Positions 49,938 through 60,261 of a stretch of 64,000 nucleotides of DNA are shown piece by piece (position 1 is the first letter of the stretch; each line of letters opens with the position of its first letter). Both the position numbers and the translations under genes were made by a program. The stretch lies in the NCBI GenBank assembly GCA_905221605.1, contig CAJNDS010002406.1, forward strand, positions 62,001-126,000, in the 5' to 3' direction. The notes beneath the pieces were generated by a model. It worked only from the letters and a program-made list of their open reading frames with translations, was not told the DNA's origin and ran no database searches. This stretch comes from Symbiodinium natans (taxonomy: Eukaryota; Sar; Dinophyceae; Suessiales; Symbiodiniaceae).

Positions 49938-50156
49938 GGACTAGGGGCGGAATCTGGCTTGACATTGAAAAGTTTAATGAGGTATACCGGGTAGCTAATA
50001 TCTTGGTATGTGGAGGGGGGAGAAGTTGGGTCGGATCCTGGCATGTACTACAAAACTACTCTTGGGCTGTAAGGGCTCAGAGTTGGTTTCTGACCTTGTT
50101 TTCCGGTTTTTCGCCCGACAGTCTCGACTCTCGCTGGAGTGGCGTTTCGATTTCAG

Positions 50157-50206
50157 CTAGGCGGATCCCCCGAAATCTTCAAGCACGACACCCTCTGTAC
50201 CCCCTC
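50157..50206 (+). CDS. Short exon-like segment before a CCCTAAA array
   Basis: GGCGTTTCGATTTCAG, then LGGSPEIFKHDTLCTP. Confidence 0.38.
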
Positions 50207-50379
50207 AATCACCCTAAGCCCTAAACCCTAAACCCTCCAAGCCCTAAACCCTAAACCCTAAACCCTCCAAACCCTATGATGCGAGCAGGCTCTGGCTGCG
50301 CGGTTAGGCGGCCACAGCGCCTCGGCAAAGAGGATTGGATGAGTAGCTCGGTTTGGGGATAGAGCCCAGGGTGCAAGGC

Positions 50380-50502
50380 TAGGGTTTAGGGTTTAGGGTT
50401 TAGGGTTTAGGGTTTAGGGTTTAGGGTTTAGGGTTTAGGGTTCAGGGTTCAGGGTTCAGGGTTCAGGGTTCAGGGTTCAGGGTTCAGGGTTCAGGGTTCA
50501 GG
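50380..50502 (+). repeat. Two-block array: (TTTAGGG)8-9 then (TTCAGGG)9
   Basis: A clean switch at about 50440 from TTTAGGG to TTCAGGG, each block homogeneous. Confidence 0.97.
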
Positions 50503-50824
50503 AGGGTTTAGGAACGGTGCGTCATCGGGGCTGAAGTTGACGGCCCTTTTGGGGGGATGTCTAGCAGCGTAACGCCTTATTATATGTAGGGCATAATCGG
50601 ATTATGATACCAAGGGGCCCAAATTAAAGGCCTATACTTCGGATCCCCTACACAATGGATCCGAGAATGCGCAACCCTACAAACTTGAATCCCCCTGACT
50701 AATTAAGACCCCTGAGTCGCCTAAAAACCAAAAAAAAACCTAAACCCTAAACCCTCAACCCTAACCCCAGCCCTCTTGCAGCAAGGCCCCCCCCCCCCTC
50801 CACTCCCGTTTTAGCGTGCTGCAG

Positions 50825-50960
50825 GCTACAACATCCTCAGCTGCTTGGCATTCCAATTATTCGGAGCTACTGGTTTCTTTCAAGGGCAACAGCGCCTCAT
50901 GAAGAAGAAGCTCGCTGCCTGGGTGGTAGTTCATACCGCACAGAAATCGGTCTTCAAGAT
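50825..50960 (+). CDS. Exon-like segment, hydrophobic then basic
   Basis: GTGCTGCAG, then YNILSCLAFQLFGATGFFQG, then QQRLMKKKLAAWVVVHTAQK, then SVFK. Possible membrane segment followed by KKK. Donor AAGAT|GTGCTG; joins in phase to 51043. Confidence 0.5.
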
Positions 50961-51042
50961 GTGCTGAGCAGCGTGTGTATGCATGTTTTGCTGCTTTGGG
51001 AAGCTCTCCCTAAACCCCAAACCCTGAACCCTCAGCTTGCAG
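50961..51042 (+). other. Predicted GT-AG intron with CCCTAAA-type tract
   Basis: 82 bp ending CCCTAAACCCCAAACCCTGA then ACCCTCAGCTTGCAG. Joins AT + A = isoleucine. Confidence 0.48.
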
Positions 51043-51121
51043 AGTTGAACTCTTTGATGTCTGGCCCTACTCTAAGTGGCGGTTCATGTGTCCTTTGTCG
51101 GTCCCACTGGCGTGCGGTTGA
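51043..51121 (+). CDS. Terminal exon candidate
   Basis: Continues I-VELFDVWPYSKWRFMCPLS, then VPLACG and stop at 51119-51121. Tryptophan-rich, G/C-biased. Confidence 0.47.
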
Positions 51122-51589
51122 GTCAGGCAACAAAGCCGCTTGACTGCAGGGATTCGGGGTGTGGCAATTGACAGTTGGTGCTTCTTGCAGGATGATATGC
51201 AGCGGTGCCACAAAACGAAAGGAATACACGGAAGGTGCTAAGCCAGGTAGAGCCTTGTGAGCTTTTAGTCTGAGCCGAAAGCACCCTAGCAATTGGATGC
51301 TGCATGCGTTGATCCCAAGATCCCCTCAATCTCGACTGCAGTGCGTCAGAGTCTGTTTTGGCTGGAGGGTAGTGTCTTTCCATGTTGGTGTACCTACACA
51401 TACAGATGGAGGAACAAGATGCCGCCGTCTCTCTCAGCAGTGCCCCAATAACAACGATATGGGTGTCATTGCAAGGATAAGGATGAGATCTACTTCCGAA
51501 ATCTGCGCCACGACGAACATTACATTGACAAGAAAGGCCGGGCAATGTGCTTTAAATAGGACCTTAGAGCGCCAAGGTCGCCAGCTTGT

Positions 51590-51844
51590 TCAAGCAAGTA
51601 TGTGCCACCAGAATGGCATGTGTAGTTGCATCCAGCTTGCCAAAGACATTGGCGGATTCATGTTGTCCGCAATCCAGTCATCGGGTTGTTTTAAATCACG
51701 GAAGCTTGTTGGGTCTTTCTGGTAGGAGCTCCTGATGTAGAAGAGCCCCCAATCTATCAAACATAAGCTTCCAGGTCGCCATACAGCTGGCTTCTTTGGG
51801 GCGAGGCGCCGAAAGTTTGCGCCGGATGAGCGTCGCTGGGTCAT
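51590..51844 (-). CDS. Minus-strand coding candidate, 84 residues
   Basis: ATG start: MTQRRSSGANFRRLAPKKPA, then VWRPGSLCLIDWGLFYIRSS, then YQKDPTSFRDLKQPDDWIAD. The + strand is also open at 51745-51849 (SIKHKLPGRHTAGFFGARRR). Confidence 0.3.
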   Translation of the reverse strand: MTQRRSSGANFRRLAPKKPAVWRPGSLCLIDWGLFYIRSSYQKDPTSFRDLKQPDDWIADNMNPPMSLASWMQLHMPFWWHILA

Positions 51845-51940
51845 GGCTTAGTTCTGGGTTGCAGATTCGAAGTATGGCCGAAAGAGCGAACTTGATAGGC
51901 CATGCCGGACTTCGATGTTCGCCGAGCTTCGGACATGTAG

Positions 51941-52135
51941 GACGACCTAATTCGTCCTAACCAAGGTCAGCACATCAGAGAGTGCATGACGCTGCAGGAC
52001 AAGGGAGCTGTGTGGCTAACGGGGCTTTGTTGGGCGGATGACGACCTTGTGCTTTTGCGAACCTCGGCTCAGCCGGCTAGAACTGACCCGGCTCTTCGGG
52101 CTGCTTTGAGTCCTAAGCCCTTGGGGGACCTATGA
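51941..52135 (+). CDS. Possible retroelement reverse-transcriptase fragment
   Basis: Reads IRECMTLQDKGAVWLTGLCW, then ADDDLVLLRTSAQPARTDPA, to a stop at 52133-52135. GLCWADDDLVLL resembles the Y/F-A-D-D-L-V-L-L palm motif of non-LTR reverse transcriptases, with one extra aspartate, so it is probably a decayed fragment. No other domain is visible nearby. Confidence 0.33.
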   Translation, partial: DDLIRPNQGQHIRECMTLQDKGAVWLTGLCWADDDLVLLRTSAQPARTDPALRAALSPKPLGDL

Positions 52136-52636
52136 GGATGCTCATCCGCGCGAGAAGTTCTTGCCGCAGCGGAGGACTGCAAGTTTTTCGGGCTACGGGT
52201 TATACATCGTTCAGGGTGTAGGGTTTACAGGGTTTTTTGGGCTGGTATACGTCCATCACCATGGCACGTGTTTGGCCCCTTGCCCCACGGCTGTGCAGAA
52301 GCCTTCGAGCCTGCTTCGGGTGCTCACTAGACTGGCTGCTTCTGTGGAACGGGTTTGGGTTTGGGATCGCTCCCTAGATCCTATCTGGCGGCTTCGTCCT
52401 CGTAGTGCCCCAACCGTTTGGTCAGGACCGAGATCCAGTTGGCACAGATCGAGAATAGCGAGTGCTGTGCTTAGTTTGCGTGTGTGGCTTTGAGAAAGTG
52501 CGCTCTCATGAAGTTGAGGGGGTGGGCAGTCTGGGTGTTTGAACTCGAAGCGAACTCCTTTCCATGCGAGGCAGCATCACAACTCCCATGGCGAAGTATG
52601 GGCGAGCTAGGTATCAGAAGAATACTCGGACTCGAT

Positions 52637-52880
52637 GCCCTAAACCCAAAACCCTCAACCCTAAACCCTCAACCCTTAACCCTAAACCCTAAACCCGAAA
52701 CCCTAAACCCTAAACCCTAAACCCTATTTTTTTGCCCTAAACCCTAAACCCTAAACCCTAGACCTGAGTGTCAGCTAGGCGGGTGGCAAAAAAAAAAAAC
52801 CCTAAACCCTAAACCTAAACCCTAAACCCTAAACCCTAAACCCTAAACCCTAAACCCTAAATTCAACCCAAACCCTAGTC
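52637..52880 (-). repeat. Long (CCCTAAA)n region with interruptions
   Basis: Three blocks (about 52637-52727, 52736-52762, 52799-52872) separated by a T-run and by GACCTGAGTGTCAGCTAGGC then GGGTGGCAAAAA. Confidence 0.95.
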
Positions 52881-53711
52881 ACAAGGGATGTGGCACCCCA
52901 AGGGCCTGGAGGCGCACAAAAGCACCCTAAACCCTGCAGGCCTGTATCCTCAATCTTCAAAGCACGGCTTCTTGAAGCCCCCTTTTTTGGGGATCCTGAA
53001 ACACTTTTGAAACCCTAAACCCTAAACAAGAAAAAGCTTAGCCCGGGCATTTAAATTGAGCCCCTTTTTGGGGGGATCCTGAAGCCCTTCAAAACCCTAA
53101 ACCCTAAACAAGAAAAAGCTTAACCTTTTAAACCCTAAGCCCCTCAAAGCCAGCTAGAGTGGAGGCCCATGCGCCCTGCCCAGGTCCTACCAAGGCTTCA
53201 AGGCACGAACGGCCTCCCTCTTTGACGATACCATCCCGTGACTCGGCTAAGAGTACCTGCGCCCAGAATCCAGAAATAAAGACTGCAAGTAAGACAGGAA
53301 TTCTGCTCCAGAAGGTGTATAGATGGGGTTTGGGGTTTAGGTTTATAAACCCTCAGACTTTCTACGGTTTAGGGCTCTGGAATTTGAAGCAGCCACACTT
53401 TTTTTTTGGTCGGAGGCGGTGGGTTCAAGGACCCAGGAGCGCTTTGTTCCCTGTATGGGTTTCGGGTTTAGGGTTTAGGGTTTAGGGTTTAGGGGGGAAG
53501 CTGGGGTTCACTGAGGTTGTTCTTTAGCATCAGGTCTTAGGATGCAGGATACGTGGGTGACATGATATAACAAAGTGGAGTCCATGCAGTCGCAGAAGGC
53601 AACGCGCTTTTCATTGCCTTTTCATTCATCACCTCTTGCTGGGAGCCCACTAGGGTTCTGTAAAGCTAGCAGTCGGCGTGGGCTAAGCAAAGGCAATATG
53701 AGTATTATCAG

Positions 53712-53802
53712 TTGGGATGCTCCCCCTTATGCTAACAGTCCTTAAATAGGGAATATGGTACCCCCTAGTATAGTCCCGATTGCATAAGCGGGAACATCCC
53801 AA
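53712..53802. mobile_element. Palindromic MITE family 1, copy d
   Basis: TTGGGATGCTCCCCCTTATG then CTAACAGTCCTTAA; right end ATTGCATAAGCGGGAACATC then CCAA. The most complete terminal repeats. Confidence 0.85.
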
Positions 53803-53960
53803 ATTACGGCACGGGTAGACATTCCCTGCTCATGCGAATGCTTGTAGAACCCATAAGATCCTAAGCTCTCAACTCTGCCGTCGGCGTTGAGGAAGCGCTA
53901 CTCCATCAGCAATTCGAGGCACGGTTTAGGGTTTAGGGTTTAGGGTTTAGGGTTTACCGT

Positions 53961-54190
53961 GTGGGGCGGGCAGGGGGTGACAACAGAACAGTCTTAGCTT
54001 TACCCCGACTGCAACTCGGCACATCCATAGCTGAAGCTTTCCTGAACACGAGGCCCGGACCCCGAACGGTCTGTAGGTTGGACGTGCAGAGAGCACCTGG
54101 CAGGTATGCGCACGAGCAGGCGAAGCTGAAGGCGTCTTTGGCCGCCCAAAGAAGGAGGCTTTGTGCGGTAGCATTCTCGGGTTTATCTTC
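53961..54190 (+). CDS. Exon-like segment cut by MITE copy e
   Basis: The 3' part reads RAPGRYAHEQAKLKASLAAQ, then RRRLCAVAFSGLSS. The family 1 element starts at 54191. Joining across it gives S-S-V-D-R-M-S-E-G-D-G-N and a stop, so the element may have landed in the last codons. Confidence 0.4.
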
Positions 54191-54286
54191 GGATGTTCCC
54201 CCTTGTACTAACAGTCCTTAATCGGGATTCTAGTAGGGGGCACTCCAATCCCTATTAAGGACTGTTTGTATAAGGGAACATCCCAA
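54191..54286. mobile_element. Palindromic MITE family 1, copy e
   Basis: GGATGTTCCCCCTTGTACTA then ACAGTCCTTAAT; right end ATTAAGGACTGTTTGTATAA then GGGAACATCCCAA. Only about 400 bp from copy d, same family. Confidence 0.85.
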
Positions 54287-54979
54287 GGTTGATCGCATGT
54301 CCGAAGGAGACGGAAACTAGTTAATTCAGAGGCCGGGCAAAAACCCAAACCAGCACTTTCTGGGCTTGGCGCTTAGCGCTTAGGGTTTAGGGTTTAGGGT
54401 TTAGGGTTTTCCGGAGATTTGCGAGCTGGAGCTTTTCGTCAACCTCGTACCTTCTCCTGTAAGCAGGGTTTGATTGGGGATTGAAAGTTGCAGGCTTGTT
54501 ATTCTGACCGCATTCTTCGGGGAACCACGCCCAAACAAGATAAGGAGCCATCAAGGACAAAAAACCGAGCACCATTTCAGCATGACATGGCTATTCAGTC
54601 CAGCTGTTAATGTAGGTTTCGACGTGGAACACCGCCCAAGGTCAAATCCGCCGGTAAGGCCGAATTCATGGCTCGACGTGGCGACACCGGGATGCACCAC
54701 TTTAAACCTGTGGACATTTTGGGTTTGGCGCAGAACAGCCCAAAGGACTGCATATTCCTTGCCTTAAACCCTCTAACCGCACTTTGAGGCCGCCAAAAAC
54801 CCTTGGTTCCTGCTGAGGAGAGAGCGACGCACAGCATCTCCTGCTCCTCAGCCCCAGTTGATGAGACGGTTTCGCGTTTCGGATATAAGGGTTTAAGGGA
54901 GAGCCCCCTGCGCACTCCTCCGTCACGGGGTCGATGTGGGCTTAGTCAAGGCCGCGCAAAAATTCCTCGAAGAATGCAA

Positions 54980-55140
54980 CAGCACTACAATGCATAAATA
55001 AGTAAAAAATGTAAATATGAATATAAATAAATAAATATATATATATATACATATACACGTGTGTGTATACATGAAACAAGCAACTATTAAATAATGTATT
55101 AATATAAATAATCATAAGAAGAATAATAACTAATAACAAT
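54980..55140. repeat. A/T-rich microsatellite stretch
   Basis: AATAAATA, (TA)n and ATAATA runs. No gene. Confidence 0.8.
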
Positions 55141-55647
55141 AGTTACATTACACCCCTTTTTATTCATATTATGGAGTCAGTCGGTCGTGGTTGTTTGAAG
55201 TACTTGCTCAACCGACTCGACGCCGCAGTCGTTCCGGCTACGGACACACACTCTCTCCCTCTCTCTCTCTCTCTCTGGCTTTCTGTATTTCTTAGGGTTT
55301 AGGGTCTAGGGTTTAGGGCTTTCTGTTCTTCACCTACCTGCCTCCTCATGCCGTTTGTTTCTCAATGTCGCATGGCGTCATACCCTCGCGCCGTTATGGG
55401 GAGTGGTGGCCTAGACCTCCCAAAACAACCTTCACGCCACCCAGAAACCTTAGCCCCCAACCCCCCCCCCCCTCCAACCCTAAACCCTAAACCTAAGCCC
55501 TGAACCCTAAGCCCTAAGCCCTACCCTCCCCCCCCCCCCCCCTCCCCCCGCCCAGCAAAAAGGCCCCAGCCTCCACCTCACCGCGCCGGAGCAGTCGCTC
55601 GATCGGTCCATGCGGGGCGATGCCCGGAAAGAGGCAGGAGCCATTTG

Positions 55648-55693
55648 GGGGTTTAGGGTTTAGGGTTTAGGGTTTAGGGTTTAGGGTTTAGGG
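55648..55693 (+). repeat. Interstitial (TTTAGGG)n array
   Basis: Six perfect units. An array of poly-C and CCCTAAA pieces lies upstream at 55460-55550. Confidence 0.95.
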
Positions 55694-55826
55694 GGACCCC
55701 CAAATTATATTTTTTAAATGCCCCAAATGGTACAGCAGGATTTCCTTATAATGAGGACCCCAATAAGGCACCCCTACTTTCGGAAGCCGACCTTTTTCAT
55801 CACAGGCTTCAGGGTGGCCAAGTAGC

Positions 55827-55970
55827 AGGGTTTGTAGGGTTTGTAGGGTTTGTAGGGTTTGTAGAGTTTGTAGGGTTTGTAGGGTTATAGGGTTTGTAGG
55901 GTTTGTAGGGTTTGTAGGGTTATAGGGTTTGTAGGGTTTGTAGGGTTAAGGGTTATAGGGTTTCTAGGGT
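55827..55970 (+). repeat. (TTTGTAGGG)n variant minisatellite
   Basis: About fifteen copies of a 9-bp unit GTAGGGTTT, with some ATAGGGTTT. It is the telomere-like repeat with an extra GT, expanded on its own. Confidence 0.95.
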
Positions 55971-56109
55971 AGAATGGATTTAGGGTTTTAGGCCTTTAGG
56001 GTTTTTTTTTATAGTTAAGGGACCATGCAACAGAAAATTGGCGGATGACTCCCTGGCTGTTGTGGGATCCTCGGGCTGCGGGCCCTTGAGATGTATCACC
56101 AATGATCTC

Positions 56110-56163
56110 AGGGTTTAGGGTTTAGGGTTTAGGGTGTAGGGTTTAGGGTTTAGGGTTTAGGGC
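56110..56163 (+). repeat. Interstitial (TTTAGGG)n array
   Basis: Seven units with one TGTAGGG. Confidence 0.95.
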
Positions 56164-56897
56164 GTTGAAAGGACCGTGTTTGGGAGTTTTTTTTGGCCGA
56201 GGGCTCAAAGATGTTAAGCGCCAACCTGTCGCCAATTTGAGCCTCTGACTTCCTTCGTCAGGTCTCGCAGCTCCAAACCGAAAGCAACGTGGCTGCAAAA
56301 ACAAGGGCTTTTGTGCGGCTTCTGAACGAGACATGTAGGTAAGGAGGACGAGTCTCGGCTTCGAGCTGGGATGGAGGGTGTTGAATTTCAGATTTGGTTT
56401 TTTCAGCCTGAAGCCGCCTCAGCCCCAGCTAGCCTCCCCCCAATCGGCATTGTTAGGGTTCAGGGTTCAGGGTTCAGGGCTTAGGGTTTTGGGTTTTGGG
56501 TTTAATAAACCCTAAACCCTAAACCCTAAGCAACCTTTGTCTCCCAAAACCACGGCCTGGTGTGCGGATTTCGGCGGTTGCGCCGTGGACGGCGGACCTT
56601 CTTTTTGCAAGACACGCCATGACACGCCCCTTGGGGTTTAGGGTTTAGGGTTGAGGGTTTAGGGTTGTTGCCAAGTGTGCCTCTTGTGTGTTCCGTCATA
56701 TTTCTGAAGGGGGGCGCGGCGTGGGGGGGGGGGGTTCCTTCACTGTCTGTCCTCATGAGGCAAAACAGTCAAACACCCACCCAGCCACCCCATGCCCCTG
56801 CCCCCCTCTTCCCAGAAAAAAGAGAAACGAACACACCAGTCGATGCCACGTGCGCGGGTCACAAGGCCGCGAAGCAATGCCTCTTCGCAGCTAACGT

Positions 56898-57389
56898 GTG
56901 AGGCGAGCGAGAACCTTTAGCACCGGCCATGATGTTGAAGTCGGGCTAGATGCGCCTTGCTCTTACGCCAAACCGCCAAAACATTTACAGCTTGGCAACC
57001 CGCCTCTGAACAACGATACCTTCACCCGAGGTGCGCATTTCGCACCCTGGATGTCCTACAACACTCTTTCGGGGTCCATCGACGGAACAGCTGCAGGCGC
57101 AGAGGGGCGGAAGGGATGTCAGAGCCAGATACTCCAGAAGGTCATCACGCCTATATGTCTATGGCTTCTTAGGTTGCCTCATCAACCCTCAGAGCTACCA
57201 GTTTTGTGTAGCCTAAACTACGCAGCACCCATCTCAGCACACATGGCATGTTGCACACTGCACCCTTCAACCCTTACTCGGTTTAAGTCGCATCATCTGT
57301 CGCGAAATCTCTGCAATCGAAAAGGGAAAAGAGGTGGCCAGGCTCTTGCAACAGCGTGCTGCAGGGTTGAGGGCACAAGGAAGTCCTAA
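56898..57389 (+). CDS. Open frame of 163 codons, unrecognised
   Basis: Starts at GTG, no ATG near. Includes SYAKPPKHLQLGNPPLNNDT, then FTRGAHFAPWMSYNTLSGSI, then LQKVITPICLWLLRLPHQPS. Moderate codon bias; may hold one or two exons. Confidence 0.33.
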   Translation: MRRARTFSTGHDVEVGLDAPCSYAKPPKHLQLGNPPLNNDTFTRGAHFAPWMSYNTLSGSIDGTAAGAEGRKGCQSQILQKVITPICLWLLRLPHQPSELPVLCSLNYAAPISAHMACCTLHPSTLTRFKSHHLSRNLCNRKGKRGGQALATACCRVEGTRKS

Positions 57390-57562
57390 ACCTGAACCCC
57401 AACCCTCACCCCCGAACCCTAAACCCTAAACCCTAAACCCTCAACCCTATCCATAGACAGTCAACCTTGGACACGTTGAAGACCTGAGAGCCGCAACGGT
57501 GCATCCCAAACCCATACTTGGAGGTTACATGGTACTTCTTTCACCAATTCTACCTGTACTTC

Positions 57563-57622
57563 TAACCCACTTGTAAGCCCCTTAAGTGCCCTGATATGGG
57601 TATAAGTACAGTTCTAAGTACA
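57563..57622 (+). repeat. Dispersed repeat family 6, copy b
   Basis: See 11596. Here it lies inside an inverted repeat with ends GGTACTTCTT (57532) and AAGAAGTACC (57637), so it may be a small TIR element. Confidence 0.6.
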
Positions 57623-57683
57623 GTTATACTTGGGTAAGAAGTACCCTAAACCCATCCCAAGCCCTTAAGACCTGTGCGGTTTG

Positions 57684-57775
57684 ATAGGCCGCGCGCATGC
57701 CGCCGCCCAGAAGCACCTGTCTGTAAGCCGCCTGGAGAACTTCGACTTTGCGGCTTTGCTTGTTAAAGGGTGGCG
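57684..57775 (+). CDS. Exon-like segment
   Basis: Reads GRAHAAAQKHLSVSRLENFD, then FAALLVKGWRGG. Good codon bias. Confidence 0.4.
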
Positions 57776-57914
57776 CGGGGGTTTTGGGTTCCGGGTGCGG
57801 GTTTCCAGCCCAGCCACGTTTGTGAGCACGTCCTTTATGCTCGAAGGGAGGGTTCAGGGTGGTGTCTTTAAACCATAAACCCTAAACCCAAAGCGACATG
57901 GTCTGACGAATTAA

Positions 57915-58151
57915 GGCTCAGGGGTTGGGTGGACAGGCTTTCATCGCAGAAATGTCTCAGTCTGTGGCATCGCTACCAGGACAAGGGAGATAGTTCGGAT
58001 GCTTCCTAGCCCTGCAACCCCTACCCAAGACGAAATAAAGTCGTTAGCTCGTATTTCAGGGAGAAGGAAGGTCAATCGAAGTCGAAAAGTTCGCTTCAAG
58101 CCCAGGGCGTTGCAAAGGGGAACAACCACTATTCGGCGGTGGATAAGCTGA
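57915..58151 (+). CDS. Open frame of 78 codons, basic
   Basis: Reads RTREIVRMLPSPATPTQDEI, then KSLARISGRRKVNRSRKVRF, then KPRALQRGTTTIRRWIS and stop. The minus strand is also open (88 codons). Ribosomal or nucleic-acid-binding character possible, not shown. Confidence 0.35.
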   Translation, partial: GSGVGWTGFHRRNVSVCGIATRTREIVRMLPSPATPTQDEIKSLARISGRRKVNRSRKVRFKPRALQRGTTTIRRWIS

Positions 58152-58247
58152 CGCGGGCCGATCCTTTCTACATGCGACCACGCGTAGGCGCGGATTGAAC
58201 GCCACATTCTTGATCTCTTTTGCTTGACTCGATCTTACTCGTGGCAG

Positions 58248-58331
58248 CCGGGCATTTGACAGGCGACACCCAGAACTCAGTGAAGTACGACATCATCACA
58301 AATGAACGGCAGCTTGGAAGGAAGTATAATG
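58248..58331 (+). CDS. Exon-like segment with clean AG/GT boundaries
   Basis: ACTCGTGGCAG, then GHLTGDTQNSVKYDIITNER, then QLGRKYN, then AATG|GTAACT. Strong codon bias. Confidence 0.52.
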
Positions 58332-59124
58332 GTAACTGTGGCCACCAAATCATACGAGTCTTGCGGTTACTCCTGTGTTTGGTTACCTCTCTTTTGAAAC
58401 ATTCCGTTTTTTAGCCCGCGATACAGCCGGCGATCACGCGATAGTCACGTGATCGCAAAAGCCAAGGCTGTGTCATGGCTATGGAATCTACTTTATTTCT
58501 CAGAGGTAGCCGGCGTGTGGGGTTACCGAGCCAATTACTTTACCAAAGCGGCAATCTTGCTCGACTTGCCCAACTCAGCAAGCCATGCACCCTAAACCCT
58601 GACCCCGAAATTCAATAATCAGCTCCAAAAACCGATGATCGAAAAACCACCTCACGACTTGCCTCCGGCAAGCTTTCTCCTAGCGACTCCTTACTTCTCG
58701 ATTCCCGCTTCTAAGGCGCTGGTTCAAGTACTGAGAGGCTCCGTCAAAGGCTTATTGTGACGGTAGCAATCGCAGAGAGATTCTCAGCTTGCAGCTTGCG
58801 AAAGCAGGTACATTCTCAAGCAGACTGCACAATATAGCAGACCTGGAAGCCCGGATGGGTGGCTCGTGCACCAGAGGGCTTTGAGGGTGGTGTTTCGGGT
58901 AGGGTCCGGGTCTGGATGTTAGGCTTTGGGGTTTAGGGTTGAGGGTTCGGAGACATGAGCCACAGCTGAGAATCTGCAGTTTCACCTCTTGTCTCACCCA
59001 TGGAGCTGGCCCACCGTCCAGACACGCAAAGCCAATCCTGAACCCGAAACCAAACTCCAAACCCGAAGCCGTCGAAACCCAAAACCCTACGCCTAACCTT
59101 CCTGGACGAGATAGCCAAGCGTAG

Positions 59125-59286
59125 CAACTTGCCACATATCTCCCAGTGCCACATTCACTGGCAGGCGAAGAGGAGCATGCACATGCCCTCTTTCTGTGGA
59201 GGGATAGGGCCACGACATGCCACCACCAAGTTAACACCCTTGCACTCGAAGAGCGCAAGCAGGAGAGGCAGCTTCTCAAGCGCTAG
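59125..59286 (+). CDS. Exon-like segment, charged C-terminus
   Basis: Reads TYLPVPHSLAGEEHAHALFL, then WRDRATTCHHQVNTLALEER, then KQERQLLKR and stop. A second + frame (LTFLDEIAKRSNLPHISQCH) is open with good bias; only one can be right. Confidence 0.35.
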   Translation, partial: QLATYLPVPHSLAGEEEHAHALFLWRDRATTCHHQVNTLALEERKQERQLLKR

Positions 59287-59529
59287 GAATTTAAACCATC
59301 CCCCGGTTCTCGCGCGCTTCAAATTAAAATAGGAGGAACGATGATTTGACAAGGGCGATAGCCTGTGCAAGCGCGGTTTTGGTGTTCGGGAGACTGAGTT
59401 GGACCGTGTTGCAAACGTGTATGCTTGAGAAGCTACCCCGACATGTAGCTGTGCCGAGCAGGACGAGCATAGGATTCAAAGGGGGTTTTAGGGCCCCATC
59501 GAAGGCACGTCTGCAAACAAAATCCTGAG

Positions 59530-59919
59530 TTGGCTGGCGGTTTCGGCTTGTGGTTTCTGGGCTTCGAGCGTCAAGAGCAGGTGGCTTTGACAGGCCAGCG
59601 CAATTGGCATGATCTGACGCCTCTTCATAGATTCTACATCTTGCACCAAAGCCTTTTAGGCTTTAGACGGTCAACTGCTTGGGTCTCACAGCGAGAGCAC
59701 GGCAAAGAAGTTGAAACAAGCTCGAATGTGCACTCGGCAGTCTCACGGTCTTGGTCTCGGCGTGATCCTCTTAAGAAGAAAAGATTTATGCGCTGCCAAT
59801 GTTGGGGTCTTCGGGCTTCAGGCTTCATATTGGGATGTGGGACTCAGTCTTTCTTAGTCGTGCACACGTTTCATTCGTGCTTAGAAGCTCCAACATCCAA
59901 AGCAAGCATCAGGGTTTAG
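59530..59919 (+). CDS. Open frame of 129 codons before the longest telomere-like array
   Basis: ATG at 59530 follows a stop directly. Includes QRNWHDLTPLHRFYILHQSL, then WVSQREHGKEVETSSNVHSA, then KKKRFMRCQCWGLRASGFIL. Unrecognised. Confidence 0.3.
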   Translation: MAGGFGLWFLGFERQEQVALTGQRNWHDLTPLHRFYILHQSLLGFRRSTAWVSQREHGKEVETSSNVHSAVSRSWSRRDPLKKKRFMRCQCWGLRASGFILGCGTQSFLVVHTFHSCLEAPTSKASIRV

Positions 59920-60041
59920 GGTTTTAGGGTTAGGGTTTAGGGTTTAGGGTTTAGGGTTTAGGGTTTAGGGTTTAGGGTTTAGGGTTTAGGGTTTAGGGTT
60001 TAGGGTTTAGGGTTTAGGGTTTAGGGTTTAGGGTTTAGGGT
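59911..60041 (+). repeat. Longest (TTTAGGG)n array, about 18 units
   Basis: 131 bp, near-perfect apart from a slip at the left end. Confidence 0.98.
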
Positions 60042-60180
60042 ACCCACAGCGTGTCCCTCCTCCAAGCACCAGCATCGCTCAGTGGGGCTCCTGTGGCCCT
60101 GGGCAGGCGGACGCGTCGTTTCCCGTGCCATATCAAGACGACTTCGACTCGCCACCTTCATGATGAAGAAAGCCTTCACA

Positions 60181-60261
60181 AGTTTAGGGTTTAGGGTTTG
60201 GGGTTTGGGGTTTAGGGTTTGGGGTTTGGGGTTTGGGGTTTAGGGTTTAGGGTTTAGGGTT
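60181..60261 (+). repeat. Mixed TTTAGGG/TTTGGGG array
   Basis: Blocks of TTTAGGG and TTTGGGG alternate. Confidence 0.95.

Noticed and set aside
58752-59279. 175-codon minus-strand frame
   Set aside because: It runs through telomere-like repeats, and the + strand has stronger coding signals at 59070-59290.
8285-60041. TTTAGGG arrays as true chromosome ends
   Set aside because: They are short, occur in both orientations and are surrounded by other sequence, so they are interstitial.
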